Source: Trichobilharzia regenti (taxonomy: Eukaryota > Platyhelminthes > Trematoda > Strigeidida > Schistosomatidae). Taken from it: DNA of 64,000 bases. The translations under genes were made by a program, and so were the position numbers. The stretch is from NCBI GenBank assembly GCA_944472135.2, contig OX235265.1:53393112-53457111 (forward strand). The letters run 5' to 3'. Position 1 is the stretch's first letter; each line of letters opens with the position of its first letter. The notes beneath the pieces were generated by a model. The model was not told the DNA's origin. It did not search any database and worked only from the letters and a program-made list of their open reading frames with translations. Of the stretch, positions 1 through 11,055 are shown piece by piece.

Positions 1-1337
1 TTGAGTTGTGAATCGTTCGGAGTTTGCGTCTGTAAAGAATTTCTGGCGGCCATTTCTTGTTCTGTGTTGACTCATTCGCCGTTGTACGGTACACCATCAA
101 GAATTTTTGGATGATGTCAAACGGTGTCCCCTTTCCCTCTGCTTTGAGTAAGGCTCTCTTCAAAGTGTCGACAAAACGTTCCGCTTGGCCGTTTGACTGA
201 GGATGATACGACGGTGTGAACATTTGCTCGATAGCATTTTGACGACAGAACTGCTGGAACTGATGAGAGGTAAACTGCGAACCATTGTCTGTAACTATGG
301 TTTCTGGGAGACCATGATGGGAGAATATGTCAGTGAGAGCTTTGAGAGTCTGGGACGTTGTCGGCGAAACCATTGGTGTAACTTCTGACCATTTAGAAAA
401 AGCGTCTACCACCACTAAATAATATGCACCATTTGTAGGGCCAGCAAAATAAATATGAATTCTGGACCAAGGATGAGATGCTGGAGGCCACGGTACGGGA
501 GGTAGCTGGTGGGGTAGCTTTGCTGATTGTTGACATTTTGAACATCGTTGAACAAAGTCGATACTATGCTTATCCATTTTAGGCCAGTATGCGTAGCTGC
601 GAGCAATACTCTTCATCCGCTAAATACCAGGATGTCCCATGTGAAACTGTTTCAGGAGTTTATTTCGTAATGCTTCAGGTATCACTACGCGTTCTACAAA
701 CATCAAGCAATCTCTTACAACACATAAGGAATCACGACTGGCAAACAGGTGTTTTAGGTCTCCACTATATTTAATCTTTGGCCAATTACTGGATACATAC
801 TGTGTAGTACGTTGTAAGGTGGCATCGGTGCTTGTAGTTCGCGGGATTTCTGCAAACGTTACTGGTAGACATCGAACAGCATTGTCGATGAGGTTAACTG
901 CATAGTCTTTGGTGGCGATCGATGCAATTACCATATCTTCACTTGATGCAGGATAGTCGCTAATTAGCCGAGATAGAGCGTCGGCTTGACCCAATTCGTT
1001 AGTTCGGTTGTATTTAATATCGAAATCGTATCCAAGTAATATTATTGCCCGGCGTTGTAGTCGGTTAGCTGCATGTACAGGGATACCTGATTTAGATCCG
1101 AAAATGGAAAGTAACGGTTTATGATCTGTCAGCAAGGTAAATCGGCGGCCGTAGATCATTTTATGTAAACGTCGTACGGCGAAAACTAAAGCTAAGGCTT
1201 CTTTTTCATTTTGTGCATATTTCTTTTCTGCCGCAGTTAGTGTTCGAGATGCATGCATTATTGCTTTTTGTGAACCATCTGGGAAGACATGTAAAATGAC
1301 AGCTCCCACTCCGCTTGCTGAAGCGTCCGCTGCAACT
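1..1337 (-). pseudogene. Gypsy A pol, RNase H and integrase part
   Basis: This is the C-terminal half of a Ty3/Gypsy pol polyprotein, read right to left and cut by the window start. From about 1309 down comes the RNase H region (ending LLTDHKPL, then the connection domain with DALSRL). The integrase zinc-binding domain follows (HMGHPGI near 625, then CSKCQQ). The integrase core includes VVVDAFSKW, IVTDNGSQF and a PQSNGQAERF-type catalytic glutamate region, which together give the DDE set. One in-frame TAG at 620-622 breaks the frame just after GHPGI; the same frame stays open beyond it to the window edge. The start of RNase H is displaced by the hairpin insertion at 1350-1518. The integrase would insert the element cDNA; this copy cannot make an unbroken product. 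Confidence 0.9.
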
Positions 1338-1349
1338 ATAATTGGAAGT

Positions 1350-1518
1350 CAAATAAAGTATAATTATATTTTAATAGTTTACACACAATGATAAGTTTTG
1401 TTATTGGTAATTTTGCTCGAAATATTACCAATAACAAAACTTATCATTGTGTGTAAACTATTAAAATAAATTATACTTTATTTGATCTAATCCACAATGC
1501 TCAAACTTTTTACTGATA
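1350..1518. mobile_element. 169-bp hairpin (foldback/MITE-like) insertion with 12-bp TSD
   Basis: A near-perfect inverted repeat has arms at 1350-1411 and 1424-1484 around a 12-nt loop, followed by a 34-nt single-copy tail (1485-1518). It is flanked by an exact 12-bp direct repeat, ATAATTGGAAGT, at 1338-1349 and 1519-1530. The insertion splits the Gypsy A pol frame exactly at LPII/VAAD of the RT-RNase H junction, so excising the insert plus one duplicate restores the frame. A 12-bp duplication is long for a cut-and-paste MITE and nearer to what LINE-type integration gives. I do not recognise the family. Confidence 0.8.
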
Positions 1519-3012
1519 ATAATTGGAAGTGTTGGACTATAATGTGTCAGAAGCAATTCAGAAGTTAACATAGACTTCAACTTTTCAAAATTAGATCTGC
1601 AAGCTTCGGACCATTTCCAGGTTGCATTCTTTTCGAGTAGTTGACTGAGAGGGTGTCGAACATTATGCAGCGCAGGGAGAAATGCAGAGTAATAGCTAAT
1701 TAATCCCAAGAAAGAGCGTAAAGAAGGCACGTCAGTAGGTGCGGGCATCTCTTTTATAGCACGTATGTTGTCAGGATCTGGAAGCCTACCCGATGCATCA
1801 AATATAAATCCAAGGTATTTGACAGATCTCAAGGAGAACTGACGCTTCTCTGAGAGTAGTCGGAGACCGTTGTCCTGCATGCGTGACAAGACAGCTTCTG
1901 TCCTGCTGTAAAGTTCGTTTATAGAATTCGCTACCATCAAGATGTCATCAAGATAGACGGCAACACCCGGAATACCTGCCAAGATAGTATCCATCAGTTG
2001 TTGGAAAATAACTGGGGCAGTTTTAACTCCGAAAGGTATTCTGTTGTATTGGAACATACCGCGATGTGTATTAGTGGTAAGGCGTTCTCGGCATTCTGGG
2101 GCTACTTCAACTTGTAGATATGCGTCAGCAAGATCCAGTTTCGCAAAATAAGATCCACCATTTAAAACAGTGAATAAATCATCCGGCGTAGGTAAAGGAT
2201 AGTGGTGCTGTTCTAATGCAGCATTCAACCCAGTAGAGAAATCAGCACAAATACGCAGGGACCCATTCACTTTCTTGACAACGACGATGGGTGCTGCCCA
2301 TGCCGGGTACGTGACTGGTGTTAATACACCTTGTTCTTGCAGTCTCTCCAATTCTTCGTCAACTTTTGGTACAGATGCATATGGGACTGGCCTCTTTGGG
2401 CAAAAAACCGGTTTTGCGTCTGGTAATACTCGAAAGGTAGCTTGCAGCGAGGTACAGTGACCTAATACGGGTTGAAAAACAGGTGCAAATAGTTTGCATA
2501 AATCAGAAAAGGAGTTGGCTGAATTTTTATCGTTGTTAACTGCGTTGCATACAGAACTAAGTGGGACATCAGCCAGATGCAAACGATCAAACCAATCAAG
2601 TCCCAAAAGATTTAAATCACTCTTGATGACGTAACAAATTCCTGTGAATTTGATATTGCGGAAGGAAACAGAACATTTGAGTTCATCAATTAGTTTGAGG
2701 CGCCCACCACAGGCGCTGACAAGAGTCTGGGAAGTATTTGTGATAGGTGGTCTGCCAATATCATTCCAAAGTTTCTCTGATATAACAGTAATATCAGAGG
2801 CGGTATCTAGCTGCAGACGTGTGTCATGACCATTCATCTGAAGATCAAGATATTTCTGCATACCTGGTGTTGTGACTTGACAGGTTGCGACTAGACTCAT
2901 TGACTTTTTTGGGGGATTTAGGACCAACAGTTTGTCGAGCTTTCGCTGTATTTTGATATCTGAGTTTGCGTGGCTGGCAAAATCCATTTTTATGACCAAT
3001 GATTTTGCACCT
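1519..3012 (-). pseudogene. Gypsy A pol, protease and reverse transcriptase part
   Basis: Minus-strand pol segment of a Ty3/Gypsy retrotransposon. The aspartic protease appears early as LQLDTASDITVIS (DTAS active site near residue 66). The reverse transcriptase follows with FAKLDLADAYLQV, RIPFGVKTAPVIFQ and the catalytic YLDD (AVYLDDILMVA). The thumb and connection (YLGFIFD, LRSFLGLISYYSAFLP) lead into RNase H before the hairpin insertion stops the frame. No ATG opens this segment. It overlaps the end of the gag frame in another frame, so a frameshift was probably used for gag-pol. Coding resumes at 1337 in the same strand and order. Confidence 0.92.
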
Positions 3013-3015
3013 GCT

Positions 3016-3894
3016 TCAAAGATGATTTTTGTATGGACAAGACTTTACAAAGTGCCACGCGCCACAATGCCAGCATGGTGATGGTGGGGTCTTCTTTGCA
3101 GTAATTTGAGAAGTTGGACGAGTATGTGTAGATTTACGCGGAACATTAGGAGAAGGTGGGTCAGGAGTGGATGATGAGAGATTTTTGCTCTTTCGTAATG
3201 CATGAATATCAGAGCTACTCGAAGGTGTTGATTCGACCAGGTGTGTGTCTTTCTGCAAATTAATCACCCGTTGATATTCATCAGTTATGTCATGTAATGT
3301 TAACTTAGGATTTTGTTCTAGTTGATTGAGCAGTCGAGTTCGGATATCTGTGAAACGAGGAGATTGAAGACTGCATATGAGAATCAAGGCTTTGAATTGA
3401 TCATCTGTTAAGGACCTGAGTCGAAATCTCTCACATTCTCGGTTGACTGTGCCAACGTGAGTAAGAAAATCATCATTTTCATTCATTGTCAGCTTGAGGT
3501 AACGATAACGTATGCTGAATAATGAGGAGTGGTCTCCAAAATGTTCACGCAGCAGCTTTATTGTATCATCGAAACACTTGTCACGTGGTTTCTGTGGTAA
3601 AATTAGGTTGCAGTACCGTTCATATTCTGCGGGACCCAATTTACGTAACAACACACGCACCGTCCAAGCATCGTCTTGTGAGGCGAGACCAACAGCGAAT
3701 AAATCCTCATAACGTTGATACCATGTGTCAAAAGTGACATTCGCATCTGGATTATAATTGAACTGTGAAATACTATTCACAATTCCGTCGACAGATGGTA
3801 GCATGGTATGATTCGGATTGCTTGAAGGTGAAGTTGGACCAGTCTGTTGGTTGACGAACATTTCCATTAACTTCATTTGTTGTTGTAATAACAT
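3016..3894 (-). CDS. Gypsy A gag polyprotein
   Basis: Capsid/nucleocapsid ORF of the Gypsy A element. I take the ATG at 3894 (MLLQQQMKL) as start; the frame is open further up to 4053, but that stretch lies in the LTR/leader region and has only a GTG there. The core (FDTWYQRYEDLF, REHFGDHSSLFSIRYRYLKL, LRSLTDDQFKALIL) is typical gag capsid. Near the C-terminus sits a single zinc-knuckle-like CWHCGAWHFVKSC, with spacing CX2CX3HX4C instead of the usual CX2CX4HX4C. The frame ends YKNHL-stop just before pol, which continues in another frame. The ORF has no internal break. Confidence 0.85.
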   Translation of the reverse strand: MLLQQQMKLMEMFVNQQTGPTSPSSNPNHTMLPSVDGIVNSISQFNYNPDANVTFDTWYQRYEDLFAVGLASQDDAWTVRVLLRKLGPAEYERYCNLILPQKPRDKCFDDTIKLLREHFGDHSSLFSIRYRYLKLTMNENDDFLTHVGTVNRECERFRLRSLTDDQFKALILICSLQSPRFTDIRTRLLNQLEQNPKLTLHDITDEYQRVINLQKDTHLVESTPSSSSDIHALRKSKNLSSSTPDPPSPNVPRKSTHTRPTSQITAKKTPPSPCWHCGAWHFVKSCPYKNHL

Positions 3895-3928
3895 ATATTC
3901 GCTCCTGTTTATGCAGGAACATACCAAT

Positions 3929-4250
3929 TGTGCAGGCATGGATAAGTTATTATATAAATTACACATAATTTGAGGTATGATGAATTTACAGTTTGGTTGT
4001 TCTGACATGAGAGTCAGTCGGAACAGTCTGCTATAAGTCTGTTTGTTTAGCACATAAAGAGATATAGAAATATTGTCTTCGCATTAACAAAAAACCCAGA
4101 CATCAGATGAATGTAATACAGATATCTGGGAAAAATAAAGCTTGAAGTCAATTCTCTTATATAACTTTGTTGTGAACAGCACCCTTGGCTTAAAGTTTAT
4201 TGATGTATTATGTTGAGATCAGTGATATATTTATTCCATTTTTCAGTAGT
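3929..4250 (-). repeat. 5' LTR of Gypsy A (outer edge approximate)
   Basis: Read on the minus strand, this region ends in TGCACA at 3929, followed two bases later by TGG-starting sequence at 3926 that could be a primer-binding site. The same end with conserved upstream text recurs at 13085-13450 (minus) and 40908-41090 (plus). It has a TTATATAA stretch and an AATAAA. The outer boundary is a guess, because the other LTR lies outside the window. Confidence 0.55.
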
Positions 4251-4800
4251 CTTATCGTAGTTTTATAACAGGAAAGAAATTTGATCGTGGATACGAAAAC
4301 TAGATAAGGTCATGTTGGGTTGTTTTACTGCATCAAATGGTGCCGAGGTCGATTCCAGAATTCTCCATTTGCTCCATTTGTGTCTGCATGGCGGACTGTA
4401 TTCGTAAGTTGAGTAAAATGTTGAAAACTGTTTGAAAACCAGTTGCTTCTTCATTTCAGATCATGAATACTCATTTACAGCATGTTCGCCAGCGTCTTCA
4501 AATGGTAGAATTGGATCGTTCATGGAATTTGAGTGGTTATGAGATAGATGGTTTGGAATTAATCCTCATTTCAGTTTAGATGCAGGGTTGTTCGACCTCG
4601 ACCAGAAGATGAATAGGAGCAGCAGAATACCAGAAAGAGAAAGTATGTGAACATGAAAAGGACATTATATTTATGCATATATAAATGTTTATGTCAATTA
4701 TATATTATACATTAGTAAAAATTTTTATTTTAGTTGTGTTTTCACGTATTTATGCGAAGTCTTAGAGTTTATTTAGTGTCATAATGTGTATTAATGAGTC
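4251..4800. other. Unassigned interval
   Basis: I see no confident gene here. On the plus strand a pyrimidine tract ending in CAG at about 4459 precedes a short open stretch starting ATG at 4463. It reads about 38 codons to a TAG and resembles an exon start, but nothing supports it further. The rest is AT-rich sequence without recognised repeats. Confidence 0.4.
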
Positions 4801-5000
4801 TGAGCGTTTTAGTGTTCTAATGACTGATGCGTTTTAGAAATAAGTGATGGGTTCTGGTAGGGATAGTCATTGGGACAAAACAGTTTATATAGCAAGCGTT
4901 TGAAGGTTACAATAGAGTGACACGTCCTATTTCTAAGGGTAAACTAATCCTGTATGTTCCGTACTAAGTCTTTATGCATCCATGCTGCTAGTTTATTTAT
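4800..5000 (-). repeat. Second 3'-end fragment of a CR1-like LINE
   Basis: This stretch is a diverged parallel of 5040-5200, the 3' coding end of LINE 1. Both contain AGCGTTTGAAG, a following GTTACAA/TTGTAAC region and CTAAGGGTA/CTAGGGGTA in the same order. It looks like the terminal piece of a related element abutting LINE 1. Confidence 0.5.
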
Positions 5001-5036
5001 AGTTTTTAGATTGCTAAGGGTGTTGAAGTGCGTCTT

Positions 5037-7977
5037 TTAGGTGCTGTAGTAGATTAGTGATTGATTCGTTCTAGGAGTAAATAGTTTATTAATATAATCA
5101 GTAGAGTGAAACAGTCTGTATAGAGAGCGTTTGAAGCTTGTAACCGAAGAGCAAGTTCTGACATCTAGGGGTAGGCTATTCCATATTTTAGAATACATGA
5201 CTGTGAAGAAGTTTTCACGGAGTGTTGACTTAAAAGAATGAGTTGTCACTGTGGAAGTTTGGTTACGCAGATCGTAAGAACCTTCCTGTGCGAATTGTAT
5301 GTCCCTGTTACCTGAAAATGATATTTTGTGAAGGACCTTAAAGAAGAATATTAGGTTTATAATAAGTCGCCTTGTCCAAAGTGGGTCAAGTTTTAGGATC
5401 ATGCACCGTGAGATGTAGTCTTTCTTACAATCGTAGCCAAGTAGTTTTGAGGTAAAATATCGTTGGATACTTTCCATCCTTAGCTTGTCACGTGTGCGAG
5501 TGCTGCTTATAATAAATGGACAGTATTCTAGTAGTGGTCTGACACATGTTTTGTACAGAATTAGCTTGGCTTCATTGTCGTGAAAGTTCCTGAGTATGCA
5601 TCCTAAGAGCATCCTCGATTTTCTAGTCTGTGATGCTACTTGCTCAGAGAATGTCAAGTCACTAGAGTACCTCAGGCCTAGGTCAACGACACTTCGGAGT
5701 CTGTTAGGTTAGCAGATTGGAGCGTTAATTTCAGGTCAATTGAGGGTGCGCGAAGCAGATCCAGCCACATTTGTTCAGATTAAATTGGAGATTCCATAGG
5801 ACGACCAAGCAGTCATTTTATCTAATTCCTTCTGTACTACATTCTCGAAGTTCCCTAAGTCATCACATTGGAATGTATAAGCTACTTTTAGGTCATCTGC
5901 AAAGATGAATGGTTTCCCGTGCGTGAAGCAAGCGCATATGTCATTGATGTATAGTGTAAATAGGAGGGGTCCAATGACACTACCTTGTACTACACCAGAA
6001 GTGATAGGGCTAGGTTTGGAGGTTGCAGACCCGAGTTTAACTATTTGGGACCTATTGTTAAGGAATGATTTAAGCCATCCTAATAATGGGTCACGTATTC
6101 CTAAGGAGTTCAGCTTATTTGTTAGCAGTAAATGGTCAACACGGTCAAATGCCTTAGAAATGTCAAAGTAGATGACAAGTACTAGTTGCCGTCTGTCACG
6201 ACTGCTGGTTACAAAATTGAAGAAGTCTAGGTGACATGTTAAACATGATCTGGATTTCAGGAATCCATGTTGGTTCGGACTTATAATATTGCAGCTAAGC
6301 ATATGTTTGATTAAGTTATCTTTGACTAGTCTCTCCATAATTCTAGATGCTATAGGTGTGATATTGATCGGCCGGTAGTTACTGACTTCAGTTTTCGAGC
6401 CAGATTTGTGTTTAGGCATAATGAATGTTGTCTTCCATATGTCAGGGTAAGTTTGGGTTTCTAGGGACATTGTGAATATTTTAAGCAGCAGTAGAGGAAT
6501 GTCAGGGCCACCATATTTATAGAAGTAAGATGATATACCGTCGGTACCGAAACCTTTTGAACTTTTGAGGGTTCTTATAGTTTGGTTAATATTAGCGTAA
6601 GTGAATTCAACAGTGCTAATTTGGTTTGGTGTGAGTGGAGATGGAGTTTGTGCCATATTAGTAATAGGGTGTATATCGAGTAGCTGGACTGAGGGCTTAA
6701 GGTAGTTACCTGCAAACGTTTTGTTGAATAGTTCACATATGTCTGCAGAGTTAGTGCATAGCCTACCTTTGTCTATGAGGAGAGAAATGCTGTGATTTTT
6801 GCGATTCATTCGCTTCCTTAAGATTTCTGTGAGTGCATACACTCTAGCAGGACTGGCTACTGCGATGCGTTCTTCCTTTCTCATACGGAAATCTCGTGCT
6901 TGTGATGGAGCTAAGGGTGTTAAGTATTAGACCTAGAGTGCCAAAGTCGTGGTGTTTGAAGTAACTTGTTGAGAGTCTCTTCAGTTTCGTACGATCCTTT
7001 GGTTTTATGAATGACTTTCTGTGTGGGGAAACCTTTAGTGTTTGGAGTGGAATGACAGCATCTAAGCATATGTTTGAGTTATGGTAGAAGATGGTTAGGG
7101 CTCTCGATAGGTCATCAGTAGTGAAGTATTCATCCCATTTGGAGGATCTTAGCATCGATTCAACTAAGGCCCTATATTTTACTTGTTGTGAAGTGGAGGT
7201 ATGAGATGCATTGCTACTCAGCGGAATTGGCAGTGCACACATTACTGTTTTGTGGTCGCTCCCTGGAAACTCAGAACCTACTAGCGTTGAAAGGGGGCTT
7301 ATATTGTGGCAGAAGATTAAGTCTAGTACGTTATTACCTCTTGTGGGAGTAGTGACAGTTTGTTTCCAGCCAAGTATATCCATGTGTCTAAGAACTTATC
7401 AAATTTAGTTGGGCCTGTGGGTATATCCCAGTTGATTTCAGGTAAGTTAAAGTCCCCACATAGGATCTTATGATCGTATTGTAAGTCGGATAATTGCTCC
7501 AGAGTATTAATAAGTTGGGTCTCGTAATTACTAAAGGTGCCAGGTGCTCTGTAGGTGCATCCAATTAATGCTGTTACGTTATTTAAGTGTACATTAACCC
7601 ATAGAGTCTCAGGCATGTTAAGTGTACTACTTTCTAGCTGTGATACAGTAAGTGCATTCAGAAAGTACATGAGACAACCCCCTCCCTTACCACCTTCCCT
7701 GTCACACCGAAAGTGTGTGTAGTTATCTAAGCTTATTTCTTCATCCAGGATGTTCGAATGACACCAAGATTCAGTGATGACAATTACAGGGGGTTTGTAT
7801 ATTACTGTGAGTGCTCTGAGCATCGGCAATTTATTTAGAACAGATCTAGCATTTATGAGGATTAGGTAAAGATGAGAGTTGAAGTAGCATTTGAAGTATT
7901 TAAGTTCGTTAGTCAGCCCCGAATATGGTTCAGCACCCAGTAGTTCTGCTTGACATGAGGATCCAATATAAGGAGGG
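5037..7977 (-). pseudogene. LINE 1 ORF2: endonuclease and reverse transcriptase
   Basis: The endonuclease domain runs from about 7860 to 7000: LINARSVLNK, VIVITESWCHS, GGGCLMYF, LIGCTYRAPG, KILCGDFNLPEINW and, after a frame shift near 7380, TPTRGNNVLDLIF and PGSDHKTVM. The RT follows (6884-5775): NYRPINITPIASRIMERL, NQHGFLKSRSC, VIYFDISKAFDRVDH, SGVVQGSVIGPLLF and the catalytic FADD (FIFADDLKVAY). The C-terminal part (5657-5037) has the conserved YKTCVRPLLEYCPFI. At least three frame breaks (near 7380, 6860 and 5700) make it dead. The protein would nick DNA and prime reverse transcription of its own RNA at the nick. Confidence 0.9.
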
Positions 7978-8334
7978 TGTCAATCACGTCTCATAAACAT
8001 TTAATGCCCAGCTCTCGCTACGCTCGGGCCCACGGTGTTCCTTGAAGATTTCAGAAACGCTTAGTTATAACGGACGAAAACCCAAAACACCGATCTGCCG
8101 CTTGAGATTTGTTTATTGTTACACCAACATATAAAACGAATAAGTGAACTAAGGTTTGGGAACAAATATTACAATAAGAAATCATAAGATTACTTCTGAC
8201 GATGTTTTACTCTTCTTTCTGAACAGCGACCGATGAGACGATTACTGTCGTATTGATGCCTCCGCGAAAATTGGGGAAGTTGATTTTAAGCAAACAACCA
8301 AGAATTGATCGTTCAATCTTCAACTCCATTGACA
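7978..8334 (-). repeat. Solo LTR of the gag-only LTR family, TSD GAGGG
   Basis: A 357-bp sequence starting TGTCAATCACGTCTCAT and ending CTCCATTGACA, the same as the LTRs of the gag-only elements elsewhere in the window. It is flanked by a perfect 5-bp duplication, GAGGG, at 7973-7977 and 8335-8339. No internal sequence remains, as expected after LTR-LTR recombination. It separates ORF1 from ORF2 of LINE 1. Confidence 0.93.
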
Positions 8335-9716
8335 GAGGGATTTCAGCATCATGCTCACCTATGTCTATCGAGTTGGTGTGTGCTTTTTTCGGTGACTATT
8401 ACGAATTGTGCCGTTGAGGGTGACATTGTTGTGACATTGGATATTAGTGTGTTCCACGGTGCGATTTATCACGTTGTGAGTGCTAATACTAATAACCGTG
8501 GGAAGTGTGGGCTTATTTAAGCTGCCACTGTTTTCGTTGGTATGATTTAGGGGCATATTTTCCTTATCTTTACCAATGAAGTTATGGCTAGGAGAGGACA
8601 AAGTTGAAGTTCGGGGGGTTTTGCCCTTTTTCTGGGGTTATTTAGTGGCAATTTAGATTCTGCGGTGATGGGTGGTATGGTTTTATTATTTATTTGGTTA
8701 CAGTCTAGTGGCCTTTCGGCTGGTGTTGCACTCTGATGGGATATTTCTGTGTGTTTTGAGAGGGGTGATGCGGTGGGGTCTACTGTATCTTTCACAGGCT
8801 TGGGAATAGTCGCTGCTTGCAATGTCCTATTACCTATTTCACAATTAGTCTTAGCGAGATAGTTGTATGCGCGCCTTTCTATGACTGTTTTGTCCACCCC
8901 GACCTGTATATGTTTGTAGTTCCTGGCTTCCGATAGGGTGTGTTGGGAGTGGATGAATTTTCTGGTCTCTGCCGGTGTTTCGAACTGAAAACGAATAGGA
9001 CAACACTTTTCATGTTGACTCTTCTTCAGCCTATAGCACTTAGTCTTGGAGTCAGGCATTTTCGCCTCACTAAGTAAGATGCGCTGTACCCTTTTTAGTG
9101 CCTAATTGTCCGGAGCGTTGTAGACAATAGCACTCAGTTTTGCGTCGAGTCGTTTTGTTACTTCTGTGGTAACAAAATTAATGAGGTTATCTAACTTAGT
9201 TACCGATTCTTTGTCAAGCTTGTTGAGGTTTACAGTTTTCATGAGGATAGTTAGAGGTGTCAATTCACAGACCTGCGATCTGATATCGCTGATCTGGTCT
9301 GATAATTTGGATATCACGATATCGGTTTCGATGTTTCCAGTATTTACTGACTTACTGTTTTTTATTTGCCTTAACTCAGCCTTAAGTTCTCCTATAGACA
9401 ACTTTAGAAGTTCTAATTCTGAAGATAGTACTGAAAAAGAGCTTGATGGCTGGAGTTTTTCGATGAGCGCGTAAGGTGAAGGGAGGGGTTCTGTATGAGC
9501 AGAGGGTACTGAATTTTTAGGAGTAGTGCTAATACTAGCTGTCAGTACAGTTTTATCCTCAGTTCCAGCTCGACGCTTACGGCATACAAGTGAATTATGT
9601 GACTCATTATAGCCGTTTGTAGGGGGTGTGTTGCTTGATGTAGGAATCAAGGACGTTATATTAGACACCAGTTTTACAAGGGAATGGGTTCGTCGCTTTT
9701 TACTTTGATTAACCAT
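8335..9716 (-). pseudogene. LINE 1 ORF1 (coiled-coil / nucleic-acid-binding)
   Basis: Begins at ATG 9716 (MVNQSKKRRTHS) with a basic, Ser/Thr-rich N-terminus. A heptad-like segment follows (LSSELELLKLSIGELKAELRQI and LSDQISDIRSQV), then the frame stops at 9102. It continues from 9059 with KCYRLKKSQHEKCCPIRFQFETP and VIERRAYNYLA, an RRM-like or ORF1 C-terminal block. A further piece (8601-8365) is Asn/Pro-rich. The same order is seen in LINE 3 ORF1 (CPIIFKFSNSLDAS). ORF1 proteins of this kind coat the LINE RNA. The breaks between the three parts make this a pseudogene. Confidence 0.75.
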
Positions 9717-9760
9717 AACTATTGGAAATAACAGTTAGTGGTTACAAGTATGGAAGTGGT

Positions 9761-11055
9761 ATAGTACTTGTGCAAGTATTACAACAAGATAAATTTTATG
9801 TAACGAATCACGTAAAAATGTAACGCAAACGTTGAACGTACCGCGATACAGAGGTTTTCAAATAGTAATTCCAATTTAGAAGGATCCATAGTTTTCCCCA
9901 TCGCCAAATTATTGTTATGTACTGGTCGAGAATTTAATAGTCCTGACGCAAGAAAGATGGAAATCAGAAGACCACTGGGTTTGCGATGATACTTCTATTT
10001 TCCAAACACAAGGAGAATCAATATATCCCACAAGAGTGTGAAAGCAAAAATATATATGCATGTCCGAAAAAGTGTGTAAACACAAGTGTGAGAGCGAATA
10101 TTCAAAATGAACAAATCAATAGACAGTCTTAACATGATTGGCTAATTATAATGGAATATCGATCCATATATACATAGCAAAATATATCAGACTGTCAAAC
10201 AAACACACATATTATATGGATATATATATATATCACCGAGGCGCTAGCTCTCCGAAAGCTCAAACCCATGCTTTATTCCCAAAGAAAAACGTCCAACCCC
10301 TGTCCTTGCCATGGCCATCATAAACAGGTAATTTTTAGTAATCACCATCCTATCTCCTTTCTTATCTTAACTTCCTGTTTATTCATGTTATTTCAAGTTT
10401 TTCTTAATCCCTGTTTATACTACCATATTTTCATACCCGAACTTCGCGTCTACTTTGTCATTTTACTATATCCCTGATTGCATAAACAATTATTCACCAC
10501 ATTAGGTTTTTATCCGAACATCCTGTCTATTTTGTTATTTCTACATTTCTAACCCCTAATCGCACGTTGTCAATCTTCTTAGTTATAATGGAGCTACTTT
10601 GTTTGTTTTATGGCATTCTAATTCCTAATTTCAATTGAATTGACCCTTAACCGTAGATTATTCTGGTGGCGGTCACTAAGGTGAATCGCCCTATTCTGCA
10701 AGAACAGCAATACGCAATTCGACGACTCGAGATATTTCTGACTTTTATGAGGGCTTAGATCTTTATCTTGAAAAAGATAATAATGAACGCCTTGACAGAT
10801 AATGCTTCTGCCTTTAAATATATACCATTCGCCCAACCTGTTGTTGAGTTGCGACCATGTGGAATCTGCACAGATTTATGGGGCATCTTATAAATTAACT
10901 TGCTATCCATTGTCAGATCTTTACATACCACTTCACAATATCTTATCTCATTCATTTTCTAATAACGTCTTTACTTGATCCTCATTTTACTCCATTAAAC
11001 CTTACACTTTATAGCTCATTATGAATTATTCGATTCCTATTCTCTGAAGGGTACG
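9761..11055. other. Unassigned AT-rich interval
   Basis: I find no supported gene. A short (TA)n run lies at about 10217-10233. The open frames here have no recognisable domain and poor composition. It may include the 5' leader of LINE 1 and unrecognised repeat debris. Confidence 0.4.

Larger units (their letters stand above)
5000..9760 (-). mobile_element. CR1-like non-LTR retrotransposon, LINE 1
   Basis: Minus-strand LINE with ORF1 (about 9716 to 8335) and ORF2 (about 7977 to 5037), nearly full length but with several frame breaks. A solo LTR of the gag-only family sits between the ORF1 tail and the endonuclease at 7978-8334. The order coiled-coil ORF1, apurinic-type endonuclease, RT with FADD is that of the CR1/Jockey group. 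The 5' limit is unclear; it is set where ORF1 similarity ends. Confidence 0.82.

Noticed and set aside
8220..8260. Possible hammerhead ribozyme in the gag-only LTR (CCGATGAGACG with GAAAC nearby)
   Set aside because: The core would need CTGATGA and correctly placed GAAA and cleavage triplet. Here the first base is wrong and the order does not give three stems.
10217..10233. (TA)n run as a functional element
   Set aside because: An ordinary short microsatellite with no further structure.
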